Part shown: positions 26,774 through 37,595 of the stretch, piece by piece
Numbering within the stretch: position 1 is the first letter of the stretch
Layout: each line of letters begins with the position of its first letter
DNA from: Polyporus tsugae
Taxonomy: Eukaryota > Basidiomycota > Agaricomycetes > Polyporales > Polyporaceae
Direction: 5' to 3'
DNA: 64,000 nt
Assembly: GCA_024305745.1 (NCBI GenBank)
Contig: JAHRBS010000001.1
Span: 434,001-498,000, forward strand
Translations under genes and position numbers: made by a program
The notes under the pieces: model-generated
The model's input: the letters and a program-made list of their open reading frames with translations, nothing else
What the model was told of the DNA's origin: nothing
Database searches by the model: none

Positions 26774-28084
26774 ACCACGACGCCATTGGAATGATGAAGA
26801 TTGATTGGTTCAAGATACTGTTCTAAGTATTGCGGACTGTGCTATCGCTCTGGCATCACATCCCTCAGTTGTTGACCGTTTCAGGTCCTCCGCTGATGTA
26901 CTCTCGCCATACATATGTATCACATGTAGCGCCGTCTACAAGTTCTATGAAGGCCCGACGCAGAGTTACTCAGCTGGCAAGCAGCACTGCAAGCGTTAGC
27001 GGACGTCGCGCGAAGATCACAGGATTCGGCACCCGGGACGGGTTTAGTATAAACGACCTATCATATGGGTTGAAAACTCGAGTAAGTTCTCCGGAAGCGC
27101 ACTATGCGGACCCTGTATCAGCGATGGTGAACTCAAACTGGGGATGGACAGGCGCAGACAGACTCGGGCTAGAACCGCGATCACCCTCAGCTAGGCCACG
27201 GATAGAGGGTCGGCTAAATTGCGTGCGGGTGCGTCGAAGTCTCCCCAGCTGGGTTAGGCAAATGGAGATCCTCACCCATTGGTATCTCGCACCTCACCGT
27301 GCGCCCCTTGTTTTCCTTCCAGACTACACGAGACAACAACTTCTCCGTCTACACGTCCCGAAAGAACCGTGCTTCTCCCAAGGGCGTGTTCTGTCTTTCC
27401 AGACACATCCACTAAAACTCCCAAGGTACCTTGCCCTTGGGGCCCTTACGACACGTTGACGCACACTCCACCCGCCCTTATGATGCTCAGTCTAGTTCGC
27501 CTCAATGCCGAACTTGTACATGACCTCATAACCTCGTATGCGCTCCGCCGTCTCACCGTTTCCTCCGACACGAGGGACGTCTCGCCCAGGTCGTGGTGGA
27601 GGAGCCCGAGGAGGTGGTTCGCAGTTACTAACTCCTTACTCATTCACCGTCGTCGATGCTGTCCTTTGGGTCCGGCGGCCATCCCTCATCGTTGCTTTAC
27701 CTGCTAGGCCCGATGCGGCTGCTGGTCTGGGCGTTGATTGAGAGGTTCGTACTAGTCTCATACCCAGACCGTCCGCATGCTGAGGGGTTTTGTATAAATC
27801 TAAGATTGCTACAGGAAGACAGAACCTGGCATCGTCAGGGATGGTTATAGGAAATTCCAGACAAGCGCACGAGTAGGTGTGCTGATGCATGAGTGCTTTC
27901 CTGAAAGCTTACGGAAGCCCTTCCTTGACAGAGCCTCTCCGCAATATGTATTATGGTGGTATATATTCCGAGCGACCACATTTGAGCGGGGTCGTCCCAG
28001 GTACGTCTGATGATCGTTGCCTCCGATTCAGCCTCTTCACTTGCAGCCGTGCTCCCAATCTACCCTCCGACCTGCAGTACCGCC
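26774..28084. other. Between BTB copies A and B, no gene recognised
   Basis: Aligns in patches with 34423-35640 of unit 2, for example around CATTGGTA, CTACACGTCCCGA, GGGCCCTTACGACACGTTGA and GGTCGTGGTGGAGGAG. No reading frame is maintained in both copies. It probably carries the promoter of copy B; TATATATT lies near 27960. Confidence 0.5.
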
Positions 28085-29177
28085 ATGGACTCACAATTTG
28101 AACATAATAGTTATCTATATACTGCAGACAAGGCTGGGGTTTGGGGCTCACTGACTGTAAGTACCTTCTCTCCAACTGTCCTTCAAAACAGCGAAGCGAA
28201 CCACTCAATCAATCCGGATAGGTCAGCGCCTCCCAAAACGACCCCGCTGCCGGCGGAGATTGCCCGGACCTCATGCTCATCTCGTCTGATGAGGCCTTCT
28301 ATTACGTGCACCGCCCTCAGATTGCGTGTATTTCCGAAAATTCCTTTGCAGGTTTGCTCCTGGACAACTTGAATACGTCGATAACCCTCCCAGAACCCGC
28401 CTCGGTGTTCGACCTTCTCGTCCATATCATATATGGCATATCCTGCACCCACCTCGCACCATCGCTCGAGACGACCGAGGCCACGCTGGAGGCCCTAATC
28501 AAGTACGGCATCCCCCCACGCCTGCACGCCTTCCCCAGCCAGCCCCTCTACCACCTGCTCCTCCTGCACGCGCCGCATCGGCCTATCGACGCGTACGCCG
28601 TCGCGGGCCGACATGGTCTCGAAGACGCCGCGGTCGTGATTTCCGGACACCTGCTCGTGTACGACACGTCGCTGCTCTCGGACGCGCTTGTGGCCAAGAT
28701 GGGCCCCGTGTACTTCTGCCGCCTGCTCTGCCTGCATCAGACCCGGCTGTCCGCCCTGAAGAACATCGTGCTTCGCCCGCTAGCGCAGCACTCACCGATG
28801 CCTGCGTGCGCCGAAGGCGCCCCCGCAAGAGCGCAATTAGCTCGGGCGTGGGCGTTTGCCGTCGCCCAGCTCGTGTGGGACGCGTCGCCCGGTACGGTCG
28901 CCTCCCCTTTAATATTCCAGTTTTTTGTGTACTCACCGCTCTCCGGCATGCCATGGTGAGCAGGTGTTTCGACGGACGCACTCAAGCGGATGTTCGAAAG
29001 TGCTGGGACATCGTGCGGGGATTGCGAACCGTGCCACGCGACGCTCCAGACCCGCATCGGGGAGGTCTGCGAGGCGTGGGCTGCCGTCAAGGTTCGTACT
29101 GGTGTTCTCGAGCTGGGCGAGCGTCATCTCTAGCTGACTGGCCGTGACTTTGTCCCGTCTGGTAGAGGACAATATAA
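28085..29177 (+). CDS. BTB/POZ domain protein, copy B (intact)
   Basis: A small BTB-domain protein of the kind expanded in agaricomycetes; such domains mediate protein-protein contacts, often with Cul3 ligases, but the partner here is unknown. Exon 1 begins MDSQFEHNSYLYTADKAGVW. After a GTAAGT intron the main exon carries the BTB core (DLMLISSDEAFYYVHRPQIA, then ISENSFAGLLLDN) and a helical C-terminal part (EATLEALIKYGIPPRL, HLLLLHAPHRPIDAYAVAGR, QLARAWAFAVAQLVWDASP). A further exon is Cys-rich (SCGDCEPCHATL), and a tiny last exon encodes only RTI and the stop at 29175-29177. Four exons join in frame without breaks. Its counterpart in unit 2 (35632-36660) is a pseudogene. Confidence 0.8.
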
Positions 29178-29899
29178 CCACCACCCTACCGCGATATCGC
29201 GCTCGACCTGATAGCTAACGACGACAGTGCGCGAACCCAGCGAGGACGGTCGTAGACAAGGTTAGCTCACGTCCTACTGCGCCCCGTGCCGCTGCCAGAG
29301 CCCGTGTGACTAGTGCCGACTATGTATGATTATATATGACTCCCGTTTCTCATCCGTTGGCTTCCGTTGGTCTATTTTCTTTAGACTCTGTCTTATCGCG
29401 ATCAATTCTCACGTTCCCTTCATGTGCACTTTGGAAGGTCTATTGCCAATTTTACCCGCTATCCTGCCCACAGTCCGACGCAACTTGTTTGTATGCCCAT
29501 AATCGGAGATTCCTTGAAACTGGACGAATATCCATGGCAGACTCGGAGAGCTTCAATGCGACGGAGTCCCAAGTACCCTGGTGGCTGCGAGCACCGGCTT
29601 TGGGAATCTTGGACAGGCTTAGAATGGGGGTGCGCCAATTTGACTTGGATAGGGAAGCTTCGCGAAGCAGTTGAGGGGTCCGAAGTACTTCCTTCTTAGC
29701 GGTAACTACCTTCTCCACCCTCCGTTCTCCGATCGTGGGACTGTCGGGACGTGGCCACACCTGTGGCGATGTCCGCCGTGTGCTACAAGGATGAATCGGA
29801 CGGAAAAAGCGCAAGGCAGATAAGAACGAGTGTGGTGTGCACGCGATTGGCTTCAATGTTCACAACTCCCAAGATCCCTGGGTCTGGATCCCCGAGCAC
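29178..29899. other. 3' flank of BTB copy B, duplicated
   Basis: Matches 36660-37560 of unit 2 (for example ATTTTCTTTAGACTCTG, CACGTTCCCTTCATG, ATGGCRGACTCGGAGAG). A short frame opened by ATGGCAGACTCGGAGAG occurs in both copies but is not kept open in parallel, so I do not call a gene. Confidence 0.5.
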
Positions 29900-30210
29900 G
29901 TGAAGTCCACGAAGCGGACGCCATTGTCGTCGAGCGAGAAGACGGTGCAGGTGTTCTTCATGAATCTAAACAGCCGACACCGCGTCAGCACACCGCGCAT
30001 GATACAACACGAATCAGCGCAGAAACTCACGTGTCGCCGAGCAGCCAAACGCTGTCGCCGAGGCCGAGGTTCCCTCCCGGAATGGCTCCACGCTAGTCCC
30101 CGAGCACTGATCTCGCTTGGCGAGACCGAGTCCGCAGTGTTCGAGTCCTTGCCGCCCGGGGTGAACAACAAGTCGAGCGCTGGGTCGCACGGGTACTTGG
30201 ATAGCAGCAT
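29900..30210 (-). pseudogene. Aspartic protease 3' fragment at the duplication junction
   Basis: Diverged partial copy of the 3' end of the protease gene at 37596-39063. On the minus strand FMKNTCTVFSLDDNGV matches FMKNAYTVFSVQDNGV of the intact gene. Further right, the GTGTCGCCGAG and CCGAGGCCGAGGT stretches and TCGCACGGGTA occur in the same order as at 37761-37930. No stop codon follows at the expected place and frameshifts separate the matches. The catalytic aspartates lie in the part that is absent. The fragment ends where the monooxygenase fragment begins. Confidence 0.8.
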
Positions 30211-30234
30211 GGTTTGTACGACGTACGAACGCCC

Positions 30235-30382
30235 CGAGCTCATCGGCGGGGTGGAAGCGGGCCACAAACGGAACGAGGCTATTGGCGACACGTTCGCAGC
30301 TGCCACGGCGGGGGACAACGCAAGGGTGAGGATACAGCATCAGTACCTGGTTAAGGACCCGTTCAAGACCGGGGAGGTTTGA
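30235..30382 (+). pseudogene. Monooxygenase 3' fragment at the duplication junction
   Basis: Partial copy of the C-terminus of the monooxygenase at 21679-23265. GGVEAGHKRNEAI matches SGVEACKKRNEVI, TAGDNARV matches AAGDSAGL, and KDPFKTGEV-stop matches ENPFKAGESEI-stop. The FAD and GD motifs are absent. It abuts the protease fragment on the left. The 3' flank to about 30930 also matches 23266-23850, including GCGCGTGAGAACACC. Confidence 0.85.
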
Positions 30383-33324
30383 CTAACCATGCCTGTGATT
30401 GCACGAAACCAGCCTCGGGATGAAGCTTTGAAGCCGCGGTGCCAGATTGTATAAACGCGTGCGTCTATCCGGGATCCACTCAGTGACAATCAAACACACA
30501 ATATATAGCTGGACGCACTCACTACGGACTCAAGGGCGCCATGCAATCCCTCCCTATAGCGCGTGAGAACACCGCCCGATTTTTATCGGCTGGCGTACAT
30601 TTGTCCCGGACAGATTTTCGGGACAGGTCGTCAACTCTACCCCGAATCGTCTGTGTACGGCTGTGGTGTGGTCTTGAATAGGTTACTGTGTCTACGGGTG
30701 AGCAGATGTAGCGATCTGGGAGAATCTGGCCCCGACGTGGGTCCTTCTTGGACACATACCTGTCCACAACCCCCAGAAACCCGCGCAGAAGGCGCCTCAC
30801 GACGCACGAGAGGTGAATCATGCGCGGATGTGAACAACTGTATTCAGATGCAACACGCAGCGGCATATCTGGGAACTGCATGGATTAAATCAGTTCGAGG
30901 GCGATTCCTGAGAGGTGAACGGTGACGTTCACCTGCGGAGTAGGGGACAAACCAGATCACGTGCACAGTCAAATCCCAAGTCACGTGACCACGGGCCCGT
31001 GCGTCGAGGCCGTCATGGTTCAAGTTGACGGAGTCGCCCCTCGACTCAAAGCGAGGTCCTTGGAGAGGGGTAGGAGGATCGTCACTGATTGACTGCAGAC
31101 TGCTTGATGGTAAATGTAGCCCGCCGCAATCCGATGGACTGTGGACATGGTCCTCGAGACCTGCAGACGCATTAATCATGATTCTGTGGCGACCCGGTGA
31201 AGCCACAACGATGCCAGCCAGAAGCAACATGCCATCAACGTGGCGACGTGCGAGTACGCTTGGTTCGTACGGCGTCTGGCCGAGGATGAGGTGGAAGAAG
31301 GGCAGGTGCGCGACGAGAGTTTCTGAACGGAAATGCCGTACTCACCAAGAAAAGCGGGACAGATCTCCTGACAGGGGAAGATCCCAACACCGGCAGACGC
31401 TGCGTCACGGCTACGACGACGATGCGCTGATCACGAAGGCGTCCTGCATTGTGTCCAGTGAGGGGTCTCATCCCATCCCGGCACGAAGACCCGTACATGT
31501 TGTGAAGGGCGGGGACCACGCATGCGGCAATTCCATTGAATAGTTCGCCGAAAGAGCTGCGGAATTCCCGGGACAAGGGAGAGCGAGTGGTGTAAGTTCG
31601 GGAGTTGTCTGAGGTGGCGAGAACAAGGCTTGGGAGCATGCCGGTTATGCCGAACGGGGCTAACCAGAGGTGTATGGTTGAATCGTTTGAAAAAGCCCTC
31701 ACGGGGCGACAGAGGGTCGATCTATGCGCGGCACGTAGCGTCAGTCGAGGGGGAGCATGGAGAATGGAAGAAACGGGGTGCAAACCTCGTCTGGCCTGAA
31801 ACGAAGGGCGGGTTCGACCATATAATTCGCGCCGCCTACGAAGGGGTCGGTAAAGCTGATGCGTTATAGCTGAGATGTCCAACGGGTCGGTATTCTGTTG
31901 GTGTCATTGGGTTCGGCCAACGACGGGCCCACGGGAAGAGGTGAACGGGGCCCGGCCGATAGAAGGCCGATGACAGTTTGGGGAATGTGTACGGCCATGG
32001 AAGAGAGGGTGGAATGGTCGCAGAGGTCCGATGCATAAATGGGCGAGCTCTGGGGATGGGGGATGGAAAGGGAGTAAGTAGAGATGGCGTTGTCGGGAGC
32101 TTATGGGATTGGGCGCCAAGCGGATTGGTTGTGCCACCTGGCCTTGGTCGCCCTGGCTGGCTACGAGCTCCCTTCCACCTCCTCCACCCATCTATCCCCA
32201 CATCTTATCATCGATAGACATCGCAACTCTCCTACTTCAAAGCTCGTATCGCCACCCGTTACATGCTGGTCAGCCTCAGGAGACATACACAGGTGAGTTG
32301 GACGATGCCCTCTCTATCCACACAGCATGGGGAAAAATCACGTCATGATTTGTATTCTAGGTTCATCGACGATGAACATGTTGCTTCGTCCCCGGTAGCT
32401 CCCTCAATCCCCTCTATCTGTACGCCATGCCCGCTGAATGTCGACGACTCATGAGTCGAGAGCAAGATAAGATTCGAAATCTCGTACAACATTATTTAGC
32501 GGTCCGATCGATTCCCATTTATGGATCTCAACCCAGAATCATACAACGTTCCACCCCCACCGTATCACCACGGGTCAATAATCATACTGGGCTATGCAGG
32601 GACAAATCCAGGCATCCCGGTGCGAGGCGTGAGCACGCACATCCAACGCATATCAAGGTAAACATTTGATTTATTGTGGTATCCTCTCCCTATCCTCTCC
32701 CATTGTCCAAATATTTCCCAGATGTGTAGAAAAACCCCACTTATCAGGGGTTTAGTATCCATCGGCAATCCGTCAATAACTAGCGCTCATTCATTTTCTA
32801 GGAATTTCTGGCACAGGCCTGAACAGGCCCTCCTTCGCTGTATTGCGAATATTCATTCGCAACTCCGTCGCAGCTCCATTCCACCCATGCTGACATGCAC
32901 TGCGCAGCCGTTAACATCGTTGCTCATGCCTCGCGGATCCTCATCGGACTTTCCAACTCGGGCAAGACTGAGAAGCCTACGTTCTTTTCTGTATGCACCT
33001 ACTTCCCGGTCCGCATGCACACACTGACGCTGGTTCAAACTTTCTCCGGAAAGCAGGCCGCAGTTCTCACGACTTCTCGCCCCCGATGTGCCTCGTTTGA
33101 TGGTCGGAATAGTGAGAGCCCAGCGGTCTCGAACATTCGCAAGGTGTTTTCCGAATATGCAAGTATAGGCACTCTTGTCCCTCGATTGAACTTCTACGTA
33201 CATTGTTATGGTTTGCACCCATTCTGGTCGGTAGTGATCGTGTGTGATAGTACTAAAGATTCGCCTGCTCGACCGATTTCCCCACCGCACTCAAGCACGA
33301 CACACTACGCCTGACATATTCGCC
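30383..33324. other. Decayed intergenic part of unit 2
   Basis: No intact gene recognised. Two possible remnants: a minus-strand frame at 31882-31235 with a hydrophobic stretch (LWLAPFGITGMLPSLVLA) and FGELFNGIAACVVPAL; and a first-exon-like segment at 32521-32657 (MDLNPESYNVPPPPYHHG) ending at a GTAAAC donor. Each has a diverged equivalent in unit 1, but neither continues into a recognisable protein. Confidence 0.45.
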
Positions 33325-34422
33325 ATGGATCCCACCTACCAACAGTCGGGGCAATTTCACACCTCGGGCTCCTCCAATTCCCAAGACATGATGCCTGTGC
33401 GTATAGTCGGCCTTGCCGTCCTAACGCTACCTGATTTCGTGCCATTCAAAGGAACTCAGTAGCTCCAGCGTATACTCCCTGCCGAACTCAGCGTCTACGG
33501 CATTCGGGCCTGGTAACGTATTTGGCGGGATGTTTCCCGACCTGGCGTTTACGTGTTCCGATCAGACCGTGTACTACGTTCATCGTCATCACCTTTCCCG
33601 CATATCCACCAATGCCTTTGCCGGACTGCTCGCCAACGCTGCCTTTTCGATCTCCGTTTTGGAATCCGCGACGGTGCTCAACATAGTCATCCACATCATC
33701 TATGACATGTCCTGTACCCACCACAACCCTTCGCTCGACACCATCGAGGCCGTACTCGCCGCGCTCGTCAAATACGGCGTCGCTCCTCATTTCTACGCTG
33801 TCCCCTCTCGGCCGTTATATCCACTGCTCCTGTTACACGCCCCTCATCAACCCATTGACGCATACGCACTCGCAGGAAAGCACAGCTTAGAAGATGCCGC
33901 CGTGACAATCTCGGCACATCTCCTCGCTTTCGACCTTTGGCGCATCACCGACGAGCTCTCGATAAAAATGGGCCCGGTGTACCTGCGCCGTCTCGTCGAC
34001 CTGCATCGCGACCGCGCGAAAGCACTCAAGAGCATCGCCCTGCGACCCCCAAACAACCACCCACCGACCCTCATGTGCGGCGAGATGTCGCAAGCACGGT
34101 TGGTCAACGCGTGGGCGTTCGCCGCCGCCCAACTGGCATGGGCCACGCTGCCAAGTACGTCTCTTTCAAGTTTCAACCTCTGTCACGCGCGGGATGTTAT
34201 TAATTGTGGCCAACGGCAGGCATGTCGACGAACGCACTGCAGTCGACGTTCGAGAAGGCGGGCAAGGAGATCGCGTGTGACGACTGCTGGGCGGCGCTTC
34301 GGGCGCGGATACAGGAGGTCTGTTGGCAGTGGTCCGAGGTGAAGGTGCGTGTCTTTTGCGCCAACCCCGACGCCCCTCGTGGAGAGCTGATCCAATCGGA
34401 CTGTTTTTAGAGGACGATCTAA
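33325..34422 (+). CDS. BTB/POZ domain protein, copy C (intact)
   Basis: Paralogue of copy B with the same four-exon layout. Exon 1 reads MDPTYQQSGQFHTSGSSNSQ. After an intron (donor GTGCGT, acceptor TTCAAAG) the main exon gives a Ser-rich lead, then the BTB core (DLAFTCSDQTVYYVHRHHL, RISTNAFAGLLANA) and the conserved helical part (LYPLLLLHAPHQPIDAYALA, LEDAAVTISAHLLAF, QARLVNAWAFAAAQLAWATL). The next exon is STNALQSTFEKAGKEIACDD, and the last encodes only RTI and the stop at 34420-34422. Frame is open throughout. It is the positional equivalent of pseudogene A in unit 1, so unit 2 kept the first BTB gene and unit 1 the second. Confidence 0.82.
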
Positions 34423-35631
34423 GACCAGAGGCGGCCGGTGGGATGAGGAGTGATTGGCCCATGATACCGTTCAAATATGCGTGTCGTGCAATCGCTCTGA
34501 AGCTCATACGCCTGCTCTCTCTTTTCTCGAAATTTACCGGGTCCTCCACGGGTGTCCTACTCGACGTTGTCCAATACTTCTCTCCGACTCCATGGCTATT
34601 CGACGTACACATGTGGCACCGTCTCCGAGCTATTTGTAAGTCGGCCCGACGCACTGGCGGTCCGCTACTCTTTCGCTTGATGCGACTCGTTTAGTCAGTA
34701 GTTTGGGACAAATTCTCTCGTACCTGGCCCCCAAAACATTGGCAGGCGTCACGGAGATCACAAGGTCGGCACGCGGAACGGGTTTCGTGTGAACTTAATT
34801 GCCGTACTCATTTGGTGAAACCTTAGGGACCCCTGTTCGGCAGAGCACCTGTCCGTCGTGCTATAGACCCCATATCAGCGGCGATAACTCAAACTGGGCA
34901 CAAAGGCGTTAACGACAATGCCTGAACAGCGATCAGTTCGTAATGATGAATATTTATCGGGTCGGCCACATATACAGAGGTCCAGGTTTGATGTCACGCA
35001 CCATATGCCTGGAAGTCTCCTGGTCTGCGTTGGGCGAATGGTGATCTTCGCGCATTGGTACGTTGCTCCTCGGTCTATCCCTCCACCGCTCACCGCTTGC
35101 GTTCGAGTCAGCGGACTAACAGAGTTCTGGCACTGCGACTTCTCCCGCCTACACGTCCCGAGAAGAACCTTGCTCCTGCAAAGCGCGTCCTGTCAAAGCG
35201 CGTCCTGTCTTTCCAACCATTAAGGCCTCCAGCCGCCTTGCTGCCGGGGCCCTTACGACACGTTGACCGATACCCCCCATTCTCATGTTCAGTCCAGTTC
35301 GCCTCAATGTTTCGCCTATAACTGACCTGTATCCGGAGACCTCCGCCGCGCCGTTTCGCTGTTACTCGTACACGAGGACTTCGTGCCCAAGTCGTGGTGG
35401 AGGAGACCAAGGAGGCGGCTTTTTCTACTTGCCTCGACTCGTCCTCCTGTGCACCGGCCCTGATCACCCGCCATGCCACAATGCCGAGGCGCCGTCTTCC
35501 CCGTATGGATTCTCGTGAGTCTGTAGGTGAAATCATCACATTACCGCGAGCCGCGAGATCGACTCACTGAGTACGCCGATCACTTCTTCAGTTGTAGCAA
35601 AGTCGCGGCTCGAAATTCAAACAGACCGGGT
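34423..35631. other. Between BTB copies C and D, no gene recognised
   Basis: The unit 2 equivalent of 26774-28084. A local direct repeat AAGCGCGTCCTGTC occurs twice in tandem at about 35180-35210. No conserved reading frame. Confidence 0.45.
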
Positions 35632-36660
35632 ATGGTATGTCTATACTGCAGACAAGGCTGGGATTTGGGGCTCATTCGTTGAAGGCACAGCTTCCGACCA
35701 ACTGTGTGCCATATCACTCTACTAAACCACCGCACAATCGCTTAACCTGAATAGTACGTCAGCGACTCCGACGTTAACCCCGATGTAGGAGATTGGCCGA
35801 ACCGTCTTACGCTCATCTCATCTGATCAGGTCTTCTATTACGTTCACCACCCTCGGTTTCGTGTGCTTCCGACAACGCGTTTGCAGGCGTCCTTCTAAAT
35901 AGCAACACGTCGATCATCGCTCGATCTCCTCGGCGGTATTATATATGGCATACCCTGCACCGTGCCGCGCACCATCGCTGGACTCGGAGACCACCGAGGC
36001 CACGCCAGATCATGATGCTCCTCGTCAGATACGGCATCCCCCGCGCCTGCACGCCTTTCCCCGCCAGCCACTCTGCCAGCCTCTCCTTCTCCCCGCGCTC
36101 ACCGCCCGATCGCCGCATAAACAGAGTCGTAGGCCATTGATATTGCTGCCTTGAACACGCCGCAGTCGTGACTTCCGGACACCTGCTCGTCACGAAGATG
36201 GGGCAAGTGTGCTTCTGCCCCCTGCTCTGCAGCCTGCACCAGAACCGGCTGTCCGCGCTGAAGAACAGAGCATCATCGTGCTCCGCCCGCCGCGCAGCAT
36301 CCGCCGACACTGACCTGCAGCGAGGGTGCGCTTATGCGGGCGCGAGGAAGCCCAGCTTGTGTGTGGGACGCGTCGCCCGGTAGGAGCCAAGGTCGTCCGA
36401 TCCCTCCAGTCTGCAAATTTTGGTGTACTCACCGCTCGCCGGTACTCACCAGGGTTGTCGACGGGCGCATCGTGCGTGCCACATTGCGAAGAGTGCCATG
36501 CGACGCTCCGGACCCGCATCGGAGAGGTAGGTCTGTGGAGGTGTGGGCGGGCTGCCGTCAAGGTTCGTATTAGTGTCGCGCTAGCGGGCGCTTCCTTCCC
36601 CGGCGGGCTGACTTGCCTCCGCTTTGTCCCGTTTAGCAGAGGGCGATATAACCACCGCCC
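35632..36660 (+). pseudogene. BTB gene copy D, disrupted
   Basis: Decayed counterpart of intact copy B. Matches run in order: TACTGCAGACAAGGCTGGG (35644), then SSDQVFYYVHHPRFRV (35810), the ATATATGGCATA/CCCTGCACC stretch (35940), TSGHLLVTKMGQVCFCPLLC (36170) and NRLSALKN (36245). The ending GAGGGCGATATAA matches the AGGACAATATAA terminal exon. Several deletions remove part of the BTB core and of the helical region; frameshifts and stops break every stretch, so no product of normal length is possible. Confidence 0.85.
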
Positions 36661-37595
36661 CACTGCCCCACCGCGCTCGACCGAATGGCAAAACGACGAC
36701 CGCGCGCGAACCCAGCGAGGACGGTGCGTGGATGTCGGTTTGGCTCACGTCCTACCAGTGCAACTGCATGCACCTGCTGCCACTGCCAGTAGGGTCCATG
36801 TGACCAGTGCGCATATATATGATTCCCGCTTCTCATCGACATCATCCGTCGTCCGATTTTCTTTAGACTCTGTTCTTATCGCGATCACGATTCACGACCG
36901 CCAGTGTATCCCCACGTTCCCTTCATGCGCACGTTGGAACGTCTATTGCCAAATTTACCCGCTATCCTGCCCCGCCCGTATGACGCCCATATCGGACATT
37001 CCTTAAAACTAGACGAACATGCACCACCATGGCGGACTCGGAGAGAGATCCGACGCGACAGAGTACGTAGTCTCAACCAAGCCCGGAGTCCACGTGTCAG
37101 CGTGGACGGCGACAGAGTCCCAAGCAGCCCGATGTACTGTATCTCCTCCGTCCCGGATCTGCTGTGAGCACCGAGCTTTGGCCATAGCTGTCAGCGCGCC
37201 AATCTGAATAGCGAAGCTTCACGACTCACTAGTCGAGGAGTCGTCCGAAGTAAGTACTTCTGACATGGCAGCAACTACGTTCTCTCCGTCTCCGGTCGCT
37301 GGACTCGGACTCGGGGCGCCGGCGTGGCCACGCTTGTCGCGATCTCCGCGACGTAATACTGTACTTACTGCAAGGATTAAATCCGATGGAAAAAGGCAAG
37401 CACACGCCAGATACGTAAAGAGCAAACAACGAGTGTGTGGATATTGACTATGCTTAGCAATAATACAATGAGCGAGTGAGAGTATGTGTGCGCTGGGCAC
37501 CCGCGATCGGCTTCGAGCCTTCAGGACAAACTATGTATACACGGCTCCCAGAGCCACAGGCTACGGCTCTCTGAGCCTCAGGCTCGCGCTCGCGC

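Larger units (their letters stand above)
23100..30215. repeat. Tandem duplication, unit 1
   Basis: The left copy of an old tandem duplication of about 7.1 kb. In order it holds the 3' end of the intact monooxygenase, 3' flank, a decayed stretch, BTB copy A (pseudogene), BTB copy B (intact) and a 3' fragment of the aspartic protease. Landmarks shared in order with unit 2 include GCGCGTGAGAACACC (23529), TGTCCACAACCC (23727), CACCCGTTATATGCTGA (25416), TATTTAGCGGTC (25600), GGGCCCTTACGACACGTTGA (27437) and TACTGCAGACAAGGCTGGG (28121). Confidence 0.85.
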
